Source: Pseudomonadota bacterium (GTDB taxonomy: Bacteria > Pseudomonadota > Gammaproteobacteria > Burkholderiales > Burkholderiaceae_C). From it: 64,000 nucleotides of DNA. A program made the translations under genes and the position numbers. How positions within the stretch are numbered: position 1 is the first letter of the stretch; every line of letters starts with the position of its first letter. This document shows, in pieces, positions 25,389 to 32,105 of this stretch. The stretch is from assembly GCA_023387335.1 (NCBI GenBank), contig JAEWIF010000052.1:186001-250000 (forward strand), given 5' to 3'. The notes beneath the pieces were generated by a model. It was not told the DNA's origin. It saw nothing but the letters and a program-made list of their open reading frames with translations, and searched no databases.

Positions 25389-25703
25389 CTACGCGACGAT
25401 CTTCAGCCCGATGATGCCGGCCGCGATCATCCCCAGGCAGGCGAGCCGGGCCGCGGAGGCCGGGTCGCCGAACAGGACGATGCCCAGGGCGGCGGTGCCT
25501 ATCGCGCCCACGCCGGTCCAGACCGCATAGGCCGTTCCGACCGGCAGCTCCCGCATGGCTACGCCCAGCAGCAGCACGCTCACCACCATCGCGCCCAACG
25601 TGCCCACCGTGGGCCAGAGGCGGCTTAGACCTTCGGTGTACTTGAGGCCGATCGCCCATCCGATCTCGAAGACGCCGGCGACGATCAGGATCACCCAGGA
25701 CAT
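25389..25703 (-). CDS. sugE: SMR-family guanidinium exporter (Gdx/SugE)
   Basis: A 104-residue, four-helix small multidrug resistance protein of the Gdx subtype. The proton/substrate residue is Glu13 in AGVFEIGWAIGLKYTEG, and KYTEG after helix 1 separates SugE/Gdx from EmrE-like exporters. Later helices show GTAYAVWTGVGAIGTAALGI and the C-terminal GLKIVA. Gdx proteins exchange guanidinium for two protons across the inner membrane. ATG 25703 has AAGGGG seven bases upstream. A guanidine-II riboswitch directly precedes this site, which strongly supports guanidinium as the substrate. Confidence 0.95.
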   Translation of the reverse strand: MSWVILIVAGVFEIGWAIGLKYTEGLSRLWPTVGTLGAMVVSVLLLGVAMRELPVGTAYAVWTGVGAIGTAALGIVLFGDPASAARLACLGMIAAGIIGLKIVA

Positions 25704-25718
25704 GAAGAACCCCTTGAA

Positions 25719-25760
25719 CAGGGCCGTCCCCGAGTGATGCATGGGCGGGGTCGTCCCCGC
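25719..25760 (-). promoter_or_regulatory. guanidine-II (mini-ykkC) riboswitch
   Basis: Read on the minus strand, two small hairpins sit in the leader of sugE. P1 is GCGGGG-ACGA-CCCCGC (25760-25745) and P2 is CGGGG-ACGG-CCCTG (25732-25719, with one G-U pair), separated by 12 nt. Paired GC stems with ACGR tetraloops define mini-ykkC RNAs, which bind guanidinium in each loop and turn expression on. P2 ends 3 nt before the ribosome site AAGGGG (25715-25710), consistent with control of translation. The downstream gene is the expected Gdx exporter. A covariance search with the mini-ykkC model would confirm it. Confidence 0.93.
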
Positions 25761-25873
25761 AGCCGAAGAGTAGGCCAGGCGCGAGGAACGCGCAGGAGCG
25801 GGCGGAAAGACCGTGCCGATCCTGGGTGGTTGGAGCGCAACATCGCTCCAGGAACCGGTGCTAGGCTGCGCGC

Positions 25874-26542
25874 GTGACGTCACTGGTCGACCGGTTCCGC
25901 CAGGTCGGGTTGCACCGCCCGCGCCTCCTCGCCGCCACCGCCGCGGGAGCGATCGCCTTCCTGCTCCTGCCGCACGGCTGGACGTTCACCGCGCGGGTGC
26001 TCGTGGCGTGGAACCTGGGCGTGTGGCCGTACCTCGCCGCCTTCGCATGGCTGATGCTGCGCACGAGCGCGGAAGGCGTGCGCGGCATCGCGAAACAGGA
26101 AGACGCCAGCAGCGTCGGCCTGATGGTGATCATGTGCGGGGCGGCGGTCCTGAGCCTGGCGGCCATCGTGGTGGAACTGGGCCGCGGCGACCGCTCCGGC
26201 GAGACCGCGGCGTTCGTCTATGGCGTGACCGTGCTGACCGTGGTGGGCTCGTGGCTCCTCATCGCCGCGCTCTACACCTTCCACTACGCGCACCTCTACT
26301 ACTCCGCGGCGCCGAATCGCCTTCCCTTGGAGTTTCCCGAGGGACTGAAGTCGCCCTCCTACCTGGACTTCATGTACTTCGCGCTCACCATCTCCGTGGC
26401 CGTCCAGACCTCGGACGTCTCGGTGCGCACGACGGCGATGCGGGCCACCGTCATGGTGCAGTCGGTGCTGTGCTTCTTCTTCAACCTGGCGATCCTCGGG
26501 CTGTCCATCAACATCGCGGCGGGATTCGCGCAAGGTCGTTGA
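25874..26542 (+). CDS. DUF1345 membrane protein
   Basis: A 222-residue integral membrane protein with about five to six helices and the DUF1345 layout: WNLGVWPYLAAFAWLML, a VGLMVIMCGAAVLSLAAIVVEL helix pair, the family's aromatic patch LYTFHYAHLYY, and the acidic DFMYFALTISVAVQTSDVSV segment. Its biochemical role is not known. The start is GTG 25874. It is divergent from sugE, 170 bp away, so promoters for both lie between 25761 and 25873. Confidence 0.85.
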   Translation: MTSLVDRFRQVGLHRPRLLAATAAGAIAFLLLPHGWTFTARVLVAWNLGVWPYLAAFAWLMLRTSAEGVRGIAKQEDASSVGLMVIMCGAAVLSLAAIVVELGRGDRSGETAAFVYGVTVLTVVGSWLLIAALYTFHYAHLYYSAAPNRLPLEFPEGLKSPSYLDFMYFALTISVAVQTSDVSVRTTAMRATVMVQSVLCFFFNLAILGLSINIAAGFAQGR

Positions 26543-26557
26543 CGCGCGGGCCGCGGT

Positions 26558-27094
26558 TCAGGCGCCCGCAGGCACCCGGATCATCGGACGCAGTCTCGGC
26601 AAGGCCATGGATTCGGCGCGATGCACGGACACGTGGATGCCCTGGAGGACGTCCGTTTGCGCGTCGCGGTAGACGAGGTGGCCGTTCAGGGACGAACCGC
26701 GGCCCTGGATCTTCAGGAGCGCGGTCACCGGCACCGCAGGCGCTGCGATGTCGGACGGTCCGAGGGTGACATGCCCCTGCGACAACCGGCCCGCCAGCGG
26801 CACGTTCAGCTCCGTGCAGCGCCCCTCGGAACAATGCCGGATCCAGAGCAGCCCGCGTACGTCATGCGTGTGCTGCTGCAGTCTCAGGCCGATCTCGGTC
26901 CATTCCCCCGCGACCGGGGTCGCCGCATTGCCCAACCCGGTCCATTCGCCGGAAATGCTTTCTCCGCGGTACCGCCAGCGCCGCCACAACGGCAGCACGT
27001 CATGCACCCACAGGCCTTTCAGCGTCAGGAGGAAAAAGGTGGCGACCAGGGCGCCGCCGGCACCAATCAGAAGGTAGATGTCTGTCTCATCCAT
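26558..27094 (-). CDS. hypothetical membrane-anchored protein
   Basis: A 178-residue protein with one N-terminal transmembrane helix (residues 7-25, LLIGAGGALVATFFLLTL), a basic WRRWRYRG stretch, then a cytoplasmic or periplasmic beta-rich domain (GEWTGLGNAATPVAGEWTEI, LLWIRHCSEGRCTELNVPL, GHLVYRDAQTDVLQGIHVSV). No known domain is recognised. It is convergent with the DUF1345 gene. Confidence 0.6.
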   Translation of the reverse strand: MDETDIYLLIGAGGALVATFFLLTLKGLWVHDVLPLWRRWRYRGESISGEWTGLGNAATPVAGEWTEIGLRLQQHTHDVRGLLWIRHCSEGRCTELNVPLAGRLSQGHVTLGPSDIAAPAVPVTALLKIQGRGSSLNGHLVYRDAQTDVLQGIHVSVHRAESMALPRLRPMIRVPAGA

Positions 27095-27152
27095 ACGCCG
27101 ACTTTCTCATGCCGCCGGCCCTGCCCTGTTTGCACTTGAAACAGAGCCTCGC

Positions 27153-27317
27153 TCAGTAGGCGCCTCCCCCTGCGCCTCCACCCCCGCCGGGGTCGGCGGT
27201 GGCGCCTGCCGGGCTGCCGGTGCGGGCGGACCTGCCGGTGGCCTGGCAACCGGCCAGCAGGGTCGCCAGCACGACGATGAGCAAGGTGATCGGACGGACG
27301 ATGGAGCGTGTCTGCAT
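27153..27317 (-). CDS. small lipoprotein (54 residues)
   Basis: A short predicted lipoprotein: charged MQTRSIVRP, hydrophobic ITLLIVVLATL, lipobox LLAGC with Cys24, then a glycine-rich tail GGGGGAGGGAY. AAGGAG lies just before ATG 27317 and decides the start; the in-frame extension to 27383 lacks family features. It probably anchors in the outer membrane after lipidation. The mature part is only about 31 residues and has no recognisable domain. A 6-bp stem lies beyond the stop (27126-27144), but without a U-run. Confidence 0.6.
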   Translation of the reverse strand: MQTRSIVRPITLLIVVLATLLAGCQATGRSARTGSPAGATADPGGGGGAGGGAY

Positions 27318-27438
27318 GGATGACTCCTTCACGAGACGGTGCACCGCACGCCTGCATCCTAGGCCGCACCGCCCCGGATGCAAGCGACTGCCTCGGCCAT
27401 TGGCCGCACGCGGACGCCGGCAGAGGCGCCCCCCGGTT

Positions 27439-27714
27439 TCAGCCGCTCGTCACCTCCTGATGGCTCTCGGCCGGTGCCGGCGCGTTCTCCGGCGGCAGCT
27501 TGCGAAGCCACCCCTGGGCGAAGTCCGCCTCGTTGCCGAGCGCTCCGTATTCCGTCACCAGGCCTTCGCCGTGGCATCGCCAGATGCGGCCGTGCACGCT
27601 GTGGTCGCCGCGAAGCTGCCCGACGGTCACGCGCTTGCCGATGTTCGGTCCGGTGGTGCCGAGCGCTCCGCCGATGACTTCGCAGAGGTCGCCAGATTTG
27701 ATCGGTTCGTTCAT
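27439..27714 (-). CDS. hypothetical 91-residue protein, coupled to the LysR gene
   Basis: A small soluble protein starting MNEPIKSGDLCEVIGGALG, with further short beta-strand-like segments (NIGKRVTVGQLRGD, IWRCHGEGLVTEYGALG) that suggest an SH3-like barrel, and a disordered Glu/Pro tail. Similar small proteins occur in prophages, but no phage gene is nearby. Its ATG overlaps the stop of the upstream LysR gene (ATGA), so it is translated from the regulator transcript and may serve the nitrobenzoate cluster. Function unknown. Confidence 0.6.
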   Translation of the reverse strand: MNEPIKSGDLCEVIGGALGTTGPNIGKRVTVGQLRGDHSVHGRIWRCHGEGLVTEYGALGNEADFAQGWLRKLPPENAPAPAESHQEVTSG

Positions 27715-28682
27715 GCCTCCAGTGTCCTCCTTTGCAGGAGGAAGGCCGTACTCACCACCCTGTCGCGCAGCCAGGCGTGGGCGAGGTCATGCTCGTTGCG
27801 CTCGTGCCAGACCGCGCGCGTGATGAAGGTTCCCGAGCGGTAGGGAAGCTGGCGCGTCAGCAGTTCGCCGCCGCGGCTGAGCGCCCTGGCCAGCGAGGCG
27901 GGCACGATGGAAAGCATGTTGGAGTCCTGGAGCATCGCGGGGATGGCCAGCGAGTGCGCGACGGTCACGCGCATTCGCGCGGCGAGCCCCGCCTCCGCGA
28001 GCGCCTCTTCCAGGGCGTGCCGGGCGAACATCTCCGACTGGCGCGCGAGGCCGCGTTCGAGGATGAAGCCATCCACCGCGCCCTCCTCCTGTCCGCCCAC
28101 CGAGAGGGTGACGAGCGGGTACTTCGCGAGATCGGCAAGGGCCAGCTTGCGCCGCGACGCCGGGTGGCCCTTGCGCATCAGGATCACCTCGTGCTGCGAC
28201 ATCAGCGTGCGCGCTTTCAGGCGCGGCGGGACCTGCGAGAAGATGGCGATGGCCAGGTCGATTCGCCCGAGGTCGATCTGCTCCGCCAGGTCCAGCCTCG
28301 TGGAAGGCCGTATCACCAGGTCCACGCCCGGCGCGGTCTCCTGCAGCTCGCGCGACAGCGGCGCGAGGATCACCATCGTGATGTGGTCGTTCGCCGCGAT
28401 CACGAAGCGCCGCGTGGACTTCTCCGGCGAGAAGGGCTCCACGCCCAGCGTGGCCTCGATGCGGCGCAGCGAGTCGCGCAGGCCCGGGGCCATGGCCGCC
28501 GCGCGCCCCGTGGGCACCAGGCCTTTGCCGGTACGCATGAACAGCTCGTCGCCGACCAGTTCGCGCAGCCGCCCCAGCGCGTGGCTCACCGCCGACTGGG
28601 TGAGGTTCAGGCGCTTGCCGGCCAGCACGAGGTTGCGGTCCTCGTAGACGGCGTCGAACACCTTCAGCAGGTTCAGGTCCAT
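27711..28682 (-). CDS. LysR-family regulator of the nitrobenzoate cluster (PnbR/NodD-like)
   Basis: A 323-residue LysR regulator. The helix-turn-helix is at residues 1-65 (MDLNLLKVFDAVYEDRNLVLAGKRLNLTQSAVSHALGRLRE), and the substrate domain begins near 90 (RRFVIAANDHITMVILAPLSREL, IDLAIAIFSQVPPRL). ATG 28682 is the expected start; the 27-residue upstream extension is unrelated. It diverges from pnbB/pnbA 133 bp away, matching the layout of the PnbR-regulated cluster of Pseudomonas, so activation by 4-nitrobenzoate or a metabolite is inferred. Its stop overlaps the 91-residue gene. Confidence 0.85.
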   Translation of the reverse strand: MDLNLLKVFDAVYEDRNLVLAGKRLNLTQSAVSHALGRLRELVGDELFMRTGKGLVPTGRAAAMAPGLRDSLRRIEATLGVEPFSPEKSTRRFVIAANDHITMVILAPLSRELQETAPGVDLVIRPSTRLDLAEQIDLGRIDLAIAIFSQVPPRLKARTLMSQHEVILMRKGHPASRRKLALADLAKYPLVTLSVGGQEEGAVDGFILERGLARQSEMFARHALEEALAEAGLAARMRVTVAHSLAIPAMLQDSNMLSIVPASLARALSRGGELLTRQLPYRSGTFITRAVWHERNEHDLAHAWLRDRVVSTAFLLQRRTLEA

Positions 28683-28718
28683 GCGGCCGATGCTCAAGGG
28701 GCGCTCCCGGTGCGAAGT

Positions 28719-28733
28719 GAATGCCGTGCATTC
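28719..28733. promoter_or_regulatory. inverted repeat, candidate LysR operator
   Basis: GAATGC-CGT-GCATTC is a perfect dyad in the 133-bp gap between the LysR gene and pnbB; a further CATTCA lies at 28744-28749, complementing TGAATG at 28718-28723. The size and position suit a LysR recognition site. No binding data exist here. Confidence 0.4.
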
Positions 28734-28815
28734 TGCTCTTGCACATTCATCAGTTCCATTCAAGTCACCCCCCGACCATCATCGCCTCCAGCCGATCACA
28801 GACAGGAGTCAGACC

Positions 28816-29364
28816 ATGGCGACCGCATCACCGCACCAGGACCGCGAAACACTCATCCAGCACTGCCTGCCCTTCCTCGAGGAAGTGAAGGACATGACGA
28901 CCGACAGCGAGGTGGAGGACTGGCTCAACCGCCGCTACGGCGTCGACAGCCGGCTGTACCAGGACCTCGCTCGGCTGGTGAAGAAGGGCGTGGAGGACGG
29001 CTGGGCCGCGAACATCGAGATCGCCGGCCCGAAGTACCGGCGCAGCCGCATCGCCGAGCCGTCGGAGCAGACCCGCTTCTTCAGCATCACCACGGTGTAC
29101 ATGGACAGCACCGGCAACCAGCTGGGCCTGCCGGACGACCGCTTCCGGGGACAGTTCCACGGCCATCCGTACGGCGAATTCAACATGGTGGTTCCGGTCA
29201 CCCCGGGTGCCGCGCTGAACGGACCGAACGGCTGGTGCGCCGGCGGCTGGACGGCGCCGGCGCCGGGCAGCCAGCACTATCCCGAAGCCCGGGGCGGCGC
29301 GGTCATCGCGCTGTTCTTCCTCCCCTCGGGCCGAATCTCCTACCACCCCGCGCCGCAGGAGTGA
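28816..29364 (+). CDS. pnbB: 4-hydroxylaminobenzoate lyase (PnbB, DUF4863 family)
   Basis: A 182-residue protein of the p-hydroxylaminobenzoate lyase family. It has the helical start ETLIQHCLPFLEEVKDMTTDSEVEDWLNRRYG and the cupin-like C-terminal part with GQFHGHPYGEFNMVVPV and GGAVIALFFLPSGRISYHP. PnbB converts 4-hydroxylaminobenzoate to protocatechuate and ammonium. CAGGAG precedes ATG 28816. The nitroreductase that makes its substrate follows 3 bp later, and a LysR gene diverges upstream. A 3- or 4-nitrobenzoate or another hydroxylamino aromatic acid is possible. Confidence 0.85.
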   Translation: MATASPHQDRETLIQHCLPFLEEVKDMTTDSEVEDWLNRRYGVDSRLYQDLARLVKKGVEDGWAANIEIAGPKYRRSRIAEPSEQTRFFSITTVYMDSTGNQLGLPDDRFRGQFHGHPYGEFNMVVPVTPGAALNGPNGWCAGGWTAPAPGSQHYPEARGGAVIALFFLPSGRISYHPAPQE

Positions 29365-29367
29365 GCC

Positions 29368-30093
29368 ATGGCCACCGCCGAGCATGAATGGCCCCAGGCC
29401 GACATCGCGCGCTGCGTGAGCGACGTGCTGCGCTCCCGCAGTTCGGTGCGTGCTTTCCGCCGCGATCCGGTGGCGGTGGAGCTGGTGCACGAGATCCTGG
29501 CGGACGCGTCGACCGCGCCGAGCGGAGCGAACATCCAGCCCTGGCGCGTGTACGTCCTGACCGGCGCGCCGATGCAGGCGCTGGCGGACGACCTGCTGGC
29601 GGCTTCGCGCTCGGGCCGCGCGCCGCGCCCGGCCCACTTCCCGGATCCGCTGCCGGACGTGTTCCGCGACCGGCTGCAGGATTTCGGTGCGCGCTACTAC
29701 GCCTCGCTGGGGATCGACAGGAACGACGCGCCGGCCCGCGCCCGGCAGTCCGAACGCAACCTGGATTTCTTCGGGGCGCCCGTCGGGCTCATCTTCGGCA
29801 TCGACCGCAGGCTCAGGCCCCACAGCTGGATCGACCTCGGCCTGTTCGCCCAGAACCTGATGATCGCCGCGAAGGCGCGTGGCATCGACACCTGCCCGCA
29901 GGTGTCGTTCGCTCCCTTCCACGAGGTGATCGCGCAGCACCTGCAAATGCCGGACGACGAGGTGACCGCGTTCGGCATGTCCATGGGCTTCGGCGATCCC
30001 ACGGCCAAGGTGAACCAGGTGCGCATGCCCCGCGAGCGCGTCCACAACTTCGCCCGGCTGCTCGGCTTCGGGCCTGCCGCCGCCACCTGCTGA
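29368..30093 (+). CDS. pnbA: nitroreductase, probable 4-nitrobenzoate reductase (PnbA)
   Basis: A 241-residue FMN nitroreductase. It shows the FMN-binding RSSVRAFRRDPV near the N-terminus and STAPSGANIQPWRVYVL, the insert ERNLDFFGAPVGLIFGID, DLGLFAQNLMIAAKARGIDTCPQ, and the C-terminal AFGMSMGFGDPTAKVNQ. The long insertion and the pairing with pnbB favour reduction of a nitrobenzoate to the hydroxylamine with NAD(P)H. It starts 3 bp after pnbB and is followed 18 bp later by a Bug receptor gene on the same strand. Confidence 0.85.
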   Translation: MATAEHEWPQADIARCVSDVLRSRSSVRAFRRDPVAVELVHEILADASTAPSGANIQPWRVYVLTGAPMQALADDLLAASRSGRAPRPAHFPDPLPDVFRDRLQDFGARYYASLGIDRNDAPARARQSERNLDFFGAPVGLIFGIDRRLRPHSWIDLGLFAQNLMIAAKARGIDTCPQVSFAPFHEVIAQHLQMPDDEVTAFGMSMGFGDPTAKVNQVRMPRERVHNFARLLGFGPAAATC

Positions 30094-30111
30094 TCCGAAA
30101 CGAGGTCAACC

Positions 30112-31089
30112 ATGGACGCATTCTCCCGACGCGAGTTCACTCGCATCGCCCTCGCCGCATCGGCCGGCGCATGGCTGCGGCCCGCGCTCGCCCAGGCGGG
30201 CCGGCTGCTGGTCGGCTATCCGGCCGGCGGCACGCTGGACACCACGGCGCGGCAGCTCGCCGAAGCCTGGCGCAAGCAGGGCCGGCCCTGCATCGTGGAC
30301 AACCGCGCGGGCGCGGCAGGCCGCATCGCGAACAGCCAGCTCAAGCGGGAACGCGCCGACGGCAACACGCTGCTGTGCACCCACACCTCGGCGCTGACCA
30401 TCTACCCGCATGTGTATGCCAGGCTGATGTACGACGCCGCGGCGGATTTCCTGGCGGTTTCTCCGCTGGTGTCGGCCACGTTCGCCTTCGCGGTGAGCAG
30501 CGCCGTGCCCGCCGACCGCGTGAACACCCTGGACGACTATGTCCGCTGGGTGCGCGGCAACCGGAGCGCCGCCACCTATGCATCGCCCGCGGCCGGTTCG
30601 ATGGCGCACTTCCTGGGATTCCAGTTCTCGGACGCGCGCGAACTCAAGCTGCAGCACGTCGGGTATCGCGGGTCCGCGCCGGCCATGCAGGACCTGCTGG
30701 GCGGCCAGATCCCGGCGTACTTCGGGTTCGTGGCCGACTTCCTCCCGTACCTGCAGCAGGGGAAGGTCAGGATCCTCGGCGCGACCGGCGACACGCGTTC
30801 CCGCTTCCTGCCCGGCGTTCCCACCTTCGTCGAACAGGGCTTCGCGGCCATCCGCGGCGTCGAGACCTACGGTGTGTTCGCGCCGCCCGGAACGCCCGAC
30901 GCGACGCTCAAGGCCTTGCAGGAGTCGGTGGTGGCGGCGAGCAAGGACCCGGCGCTGGTCGCCGCCTTCGAGAAGGTGGGCCTCGAGACGTTCACGCTGG
31001 CGCCGCAGGAATACGCGGCGCGCGTCCAGCGCGAGCGCGAAGCCTGGGGTCCCGTGGTGCGCTCCTCGGGTTTCCGTTCCGAGGACTGA
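30112..31089 (+). CDS. Bug-family receptor in the nitrobenzoate operon
   Basis: A 325-residue periplasmic receptor. A Tat-like leader SRREFTRIALAASAGAW ends near Ala27-Gln28. Then come RLLVGYPAGGTLDTTARQLAEAW, DNRAGAAGRIANSQL, TYASPAAGSMAHFLG, VGYRGSAPAMQDLLGGQIPAYFG and LEQ-like VPTFVEQGFAAI. It should bind a carboxylate in the periplasm; position in the pnb operon suggests a nitro- or hydroxylaminobenzoate. It is the last gene of the operon; no membrane transporter subunits follow. Confidence 0.88.
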   Translation: MDAFSRREFTRIALAASAGAWLRPALAQAGRLLVGYPAGGTLDTTARQLAEAWRKQGRPCIVDNRAGAAGRIANSQLKRERADGNTLLCTHTSALTIYPHVYARLMYDAAADFLAVSPLVSATFAFAVSSAVPADRVNTLDDYVRWVRGNRSAATYASPAAGSMAHFLGFQFSDARELKLQHVGYRGSAPAMQDLLGGQIPAYFGFVADFLPYLQQGKVRILGATGDTRSRFLPGVPTFVEQGFAAIRGVETYGVFAPPGTPDATLKALQESVVAASKDPALVAAFEKVGLETFTLAPQEYAARVQREREAWGPVVRSSGFRSED

Positions 31090-31535
31090 GTCCCTCGACC
31101 TTCCCCGCGTACACGGCCTGATCTATCGCGCCGGCCGAACCGGCTCCTCGCCTTCGGAGGCCTCGCCGGATGCGCTCTCCGGCTCGGTGTGGAGGAAGTC
31201 GTTCGGGGCGCGGGGCTTGGCCGCCCGACGTTGCCTGAGGAAAGGCAACAGGCTGTCGGCGCCTTCGCCGGTGCGTTCTCCGGGTTGCGGCAGGTCGGGA
31301 TCGGGGAGCGGTACGCGGTGGGGCATGGGCGACCGTGGATCGTAGCGGGCCGGCGCCCGTCGCGTGCGCCTCGAATCCAAGGATGTGTTCAATCCCATTC
31401 ACGTTCGCGGGTGCCGCCGGGTGCGACGCCAGACTTGATGCGCTCACCGCCTTGATGAGTCCGGGCCTCTGGGGAAAGCACCATGTCTGTCGCACGCACG
31501 CCGCGAAGAATCAAACCAGCAAAGGAGAGACGCAC
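31090..31535. other. 446-bp intergenic region
   Basis: This gap follows the pnb operon and precedes the YbhB-like gene. It contains only the doubtful minus-strand frame listed at 31123-31326. No strong terminator, repeat or riboswitch is visible; the AAAGGAGAG at 31521-31529 is the ribosome site of the next gene. Confidence 0.4.
31123..31326 (-). CDS. possible small proline/glutamate-rich protein
   Basis: A 67-residue frame from ATG 31326, rich in Pro, Arg and Glu: MPHRVPLPDPDLPQPGE at the start, SLLPFLRQRRAAKPRAP in the middle, then an acidic tail. Composition and third-position G+C look coding-like, but there is no clear ribosome site and no known family. It could be a random open frame in GC-rich sequence. 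Confidence 0.35.
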   Translation of the reverse strand: MPHRVPLPDPDLPQPGERTGEGADSLLPFLRQRRAAKPRAPNDFLHTEPESASGEASEGEEPVRPAR

Positions 31536-32099
31536 ATGCGAACCACGCTCATGATCGTCGCGGCGCTCGGCGTCGCGAGCGCCCAGGCCGCCGAGTTCAA
31601 GCTCGAGAGCCCGGACATCAAGGCCAATTCGACGATGGACAGGAAGTTCGAGGCCAACGTCTTCGGCTGCAGCGGCGAGAACAAGTCACCGGCGCTCAAG
31701 TGGAGCGGCGCGCCCAAGGAGACCAGGAGCTTCGCCGTGACGGTGTACGACCCCGATGCGCCGACGGGCTCGGGCTTCTGGCACTGGTTCGTCTACAACA
31801 TCCCGGCCAACGTCACCGAGCTGCCCGCCGATGCCGGCGCTCAAGGCGGCGCCAACCTGCCCAAGGGCGCGGCGATGAACCGCATCGACTACGGCGTGGC
31901 CGCCTGGGGCGGCGCCTGCCCGCCGCCGGGCGACAAGCCGCATCGCTACGTGTTCACGGTGTTCGCGCTGAAGACGGACAAGCTCGAACTGCCGCCGGAC
32001 GCCACGGCCGCCGTCGCCGGCTTCATGACCAACGCGAACAGGATCGCGTCGGCGAAGTTCACGGCCCGGTACGGCCGCCCGGCGGAGAAGAAGAAGTAG
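31536..32099 (+). CDS. YbhB/YbcL-family (PEBP) protein, exported
   Basis: A 187-residue phosphatidylethanolamine-binding-like protein with a signal peptide (MRTTLMIVAALGVASAQA). The mature domain has FKLESPDI, GENKSPALKWSGAP, FAVTVYDPDAPTGSGFWHWFVYNIP, YGVAAWGGACPPPGDKPHRYVFTVFAL, where the Asp-Pro-Asp-Ala-Pro and Gly-x-x-Pro-Pro-x-Gly-Asp signatures form the anion pocket. The bacterial function is not settled. ATG 31536 with AAAGGAG upstream fixes the start. It is convergent with the sugar dehydrogenase gene. Confidence 0.9.
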   Translation: MRTTLMIVAALGVASAQAAEFKLESPDIKANSTMDRKFEANVFGCSGENKSPALKWSGAPKETRSFAVTVYDPDAPTGSGFWHWFVYNIPANVTELPADAGAQGGANLPKGAAMNRIDYGVAAWGGACPPPGDKPHRYVFTVFALKTDKLELPPDATAAVAGFMTNANRIASAKFTARYGRPAEKKK

Positions 32100-32105
32100 C
32101 GCGTC

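Noticed and set aside
27126..27144. Terminator after the small lipoprotein gene
   Set aside because: CTGTTT/AAACAG forms a 6-bp stem, but no U-run follows on the minus strand and the stem is weak.
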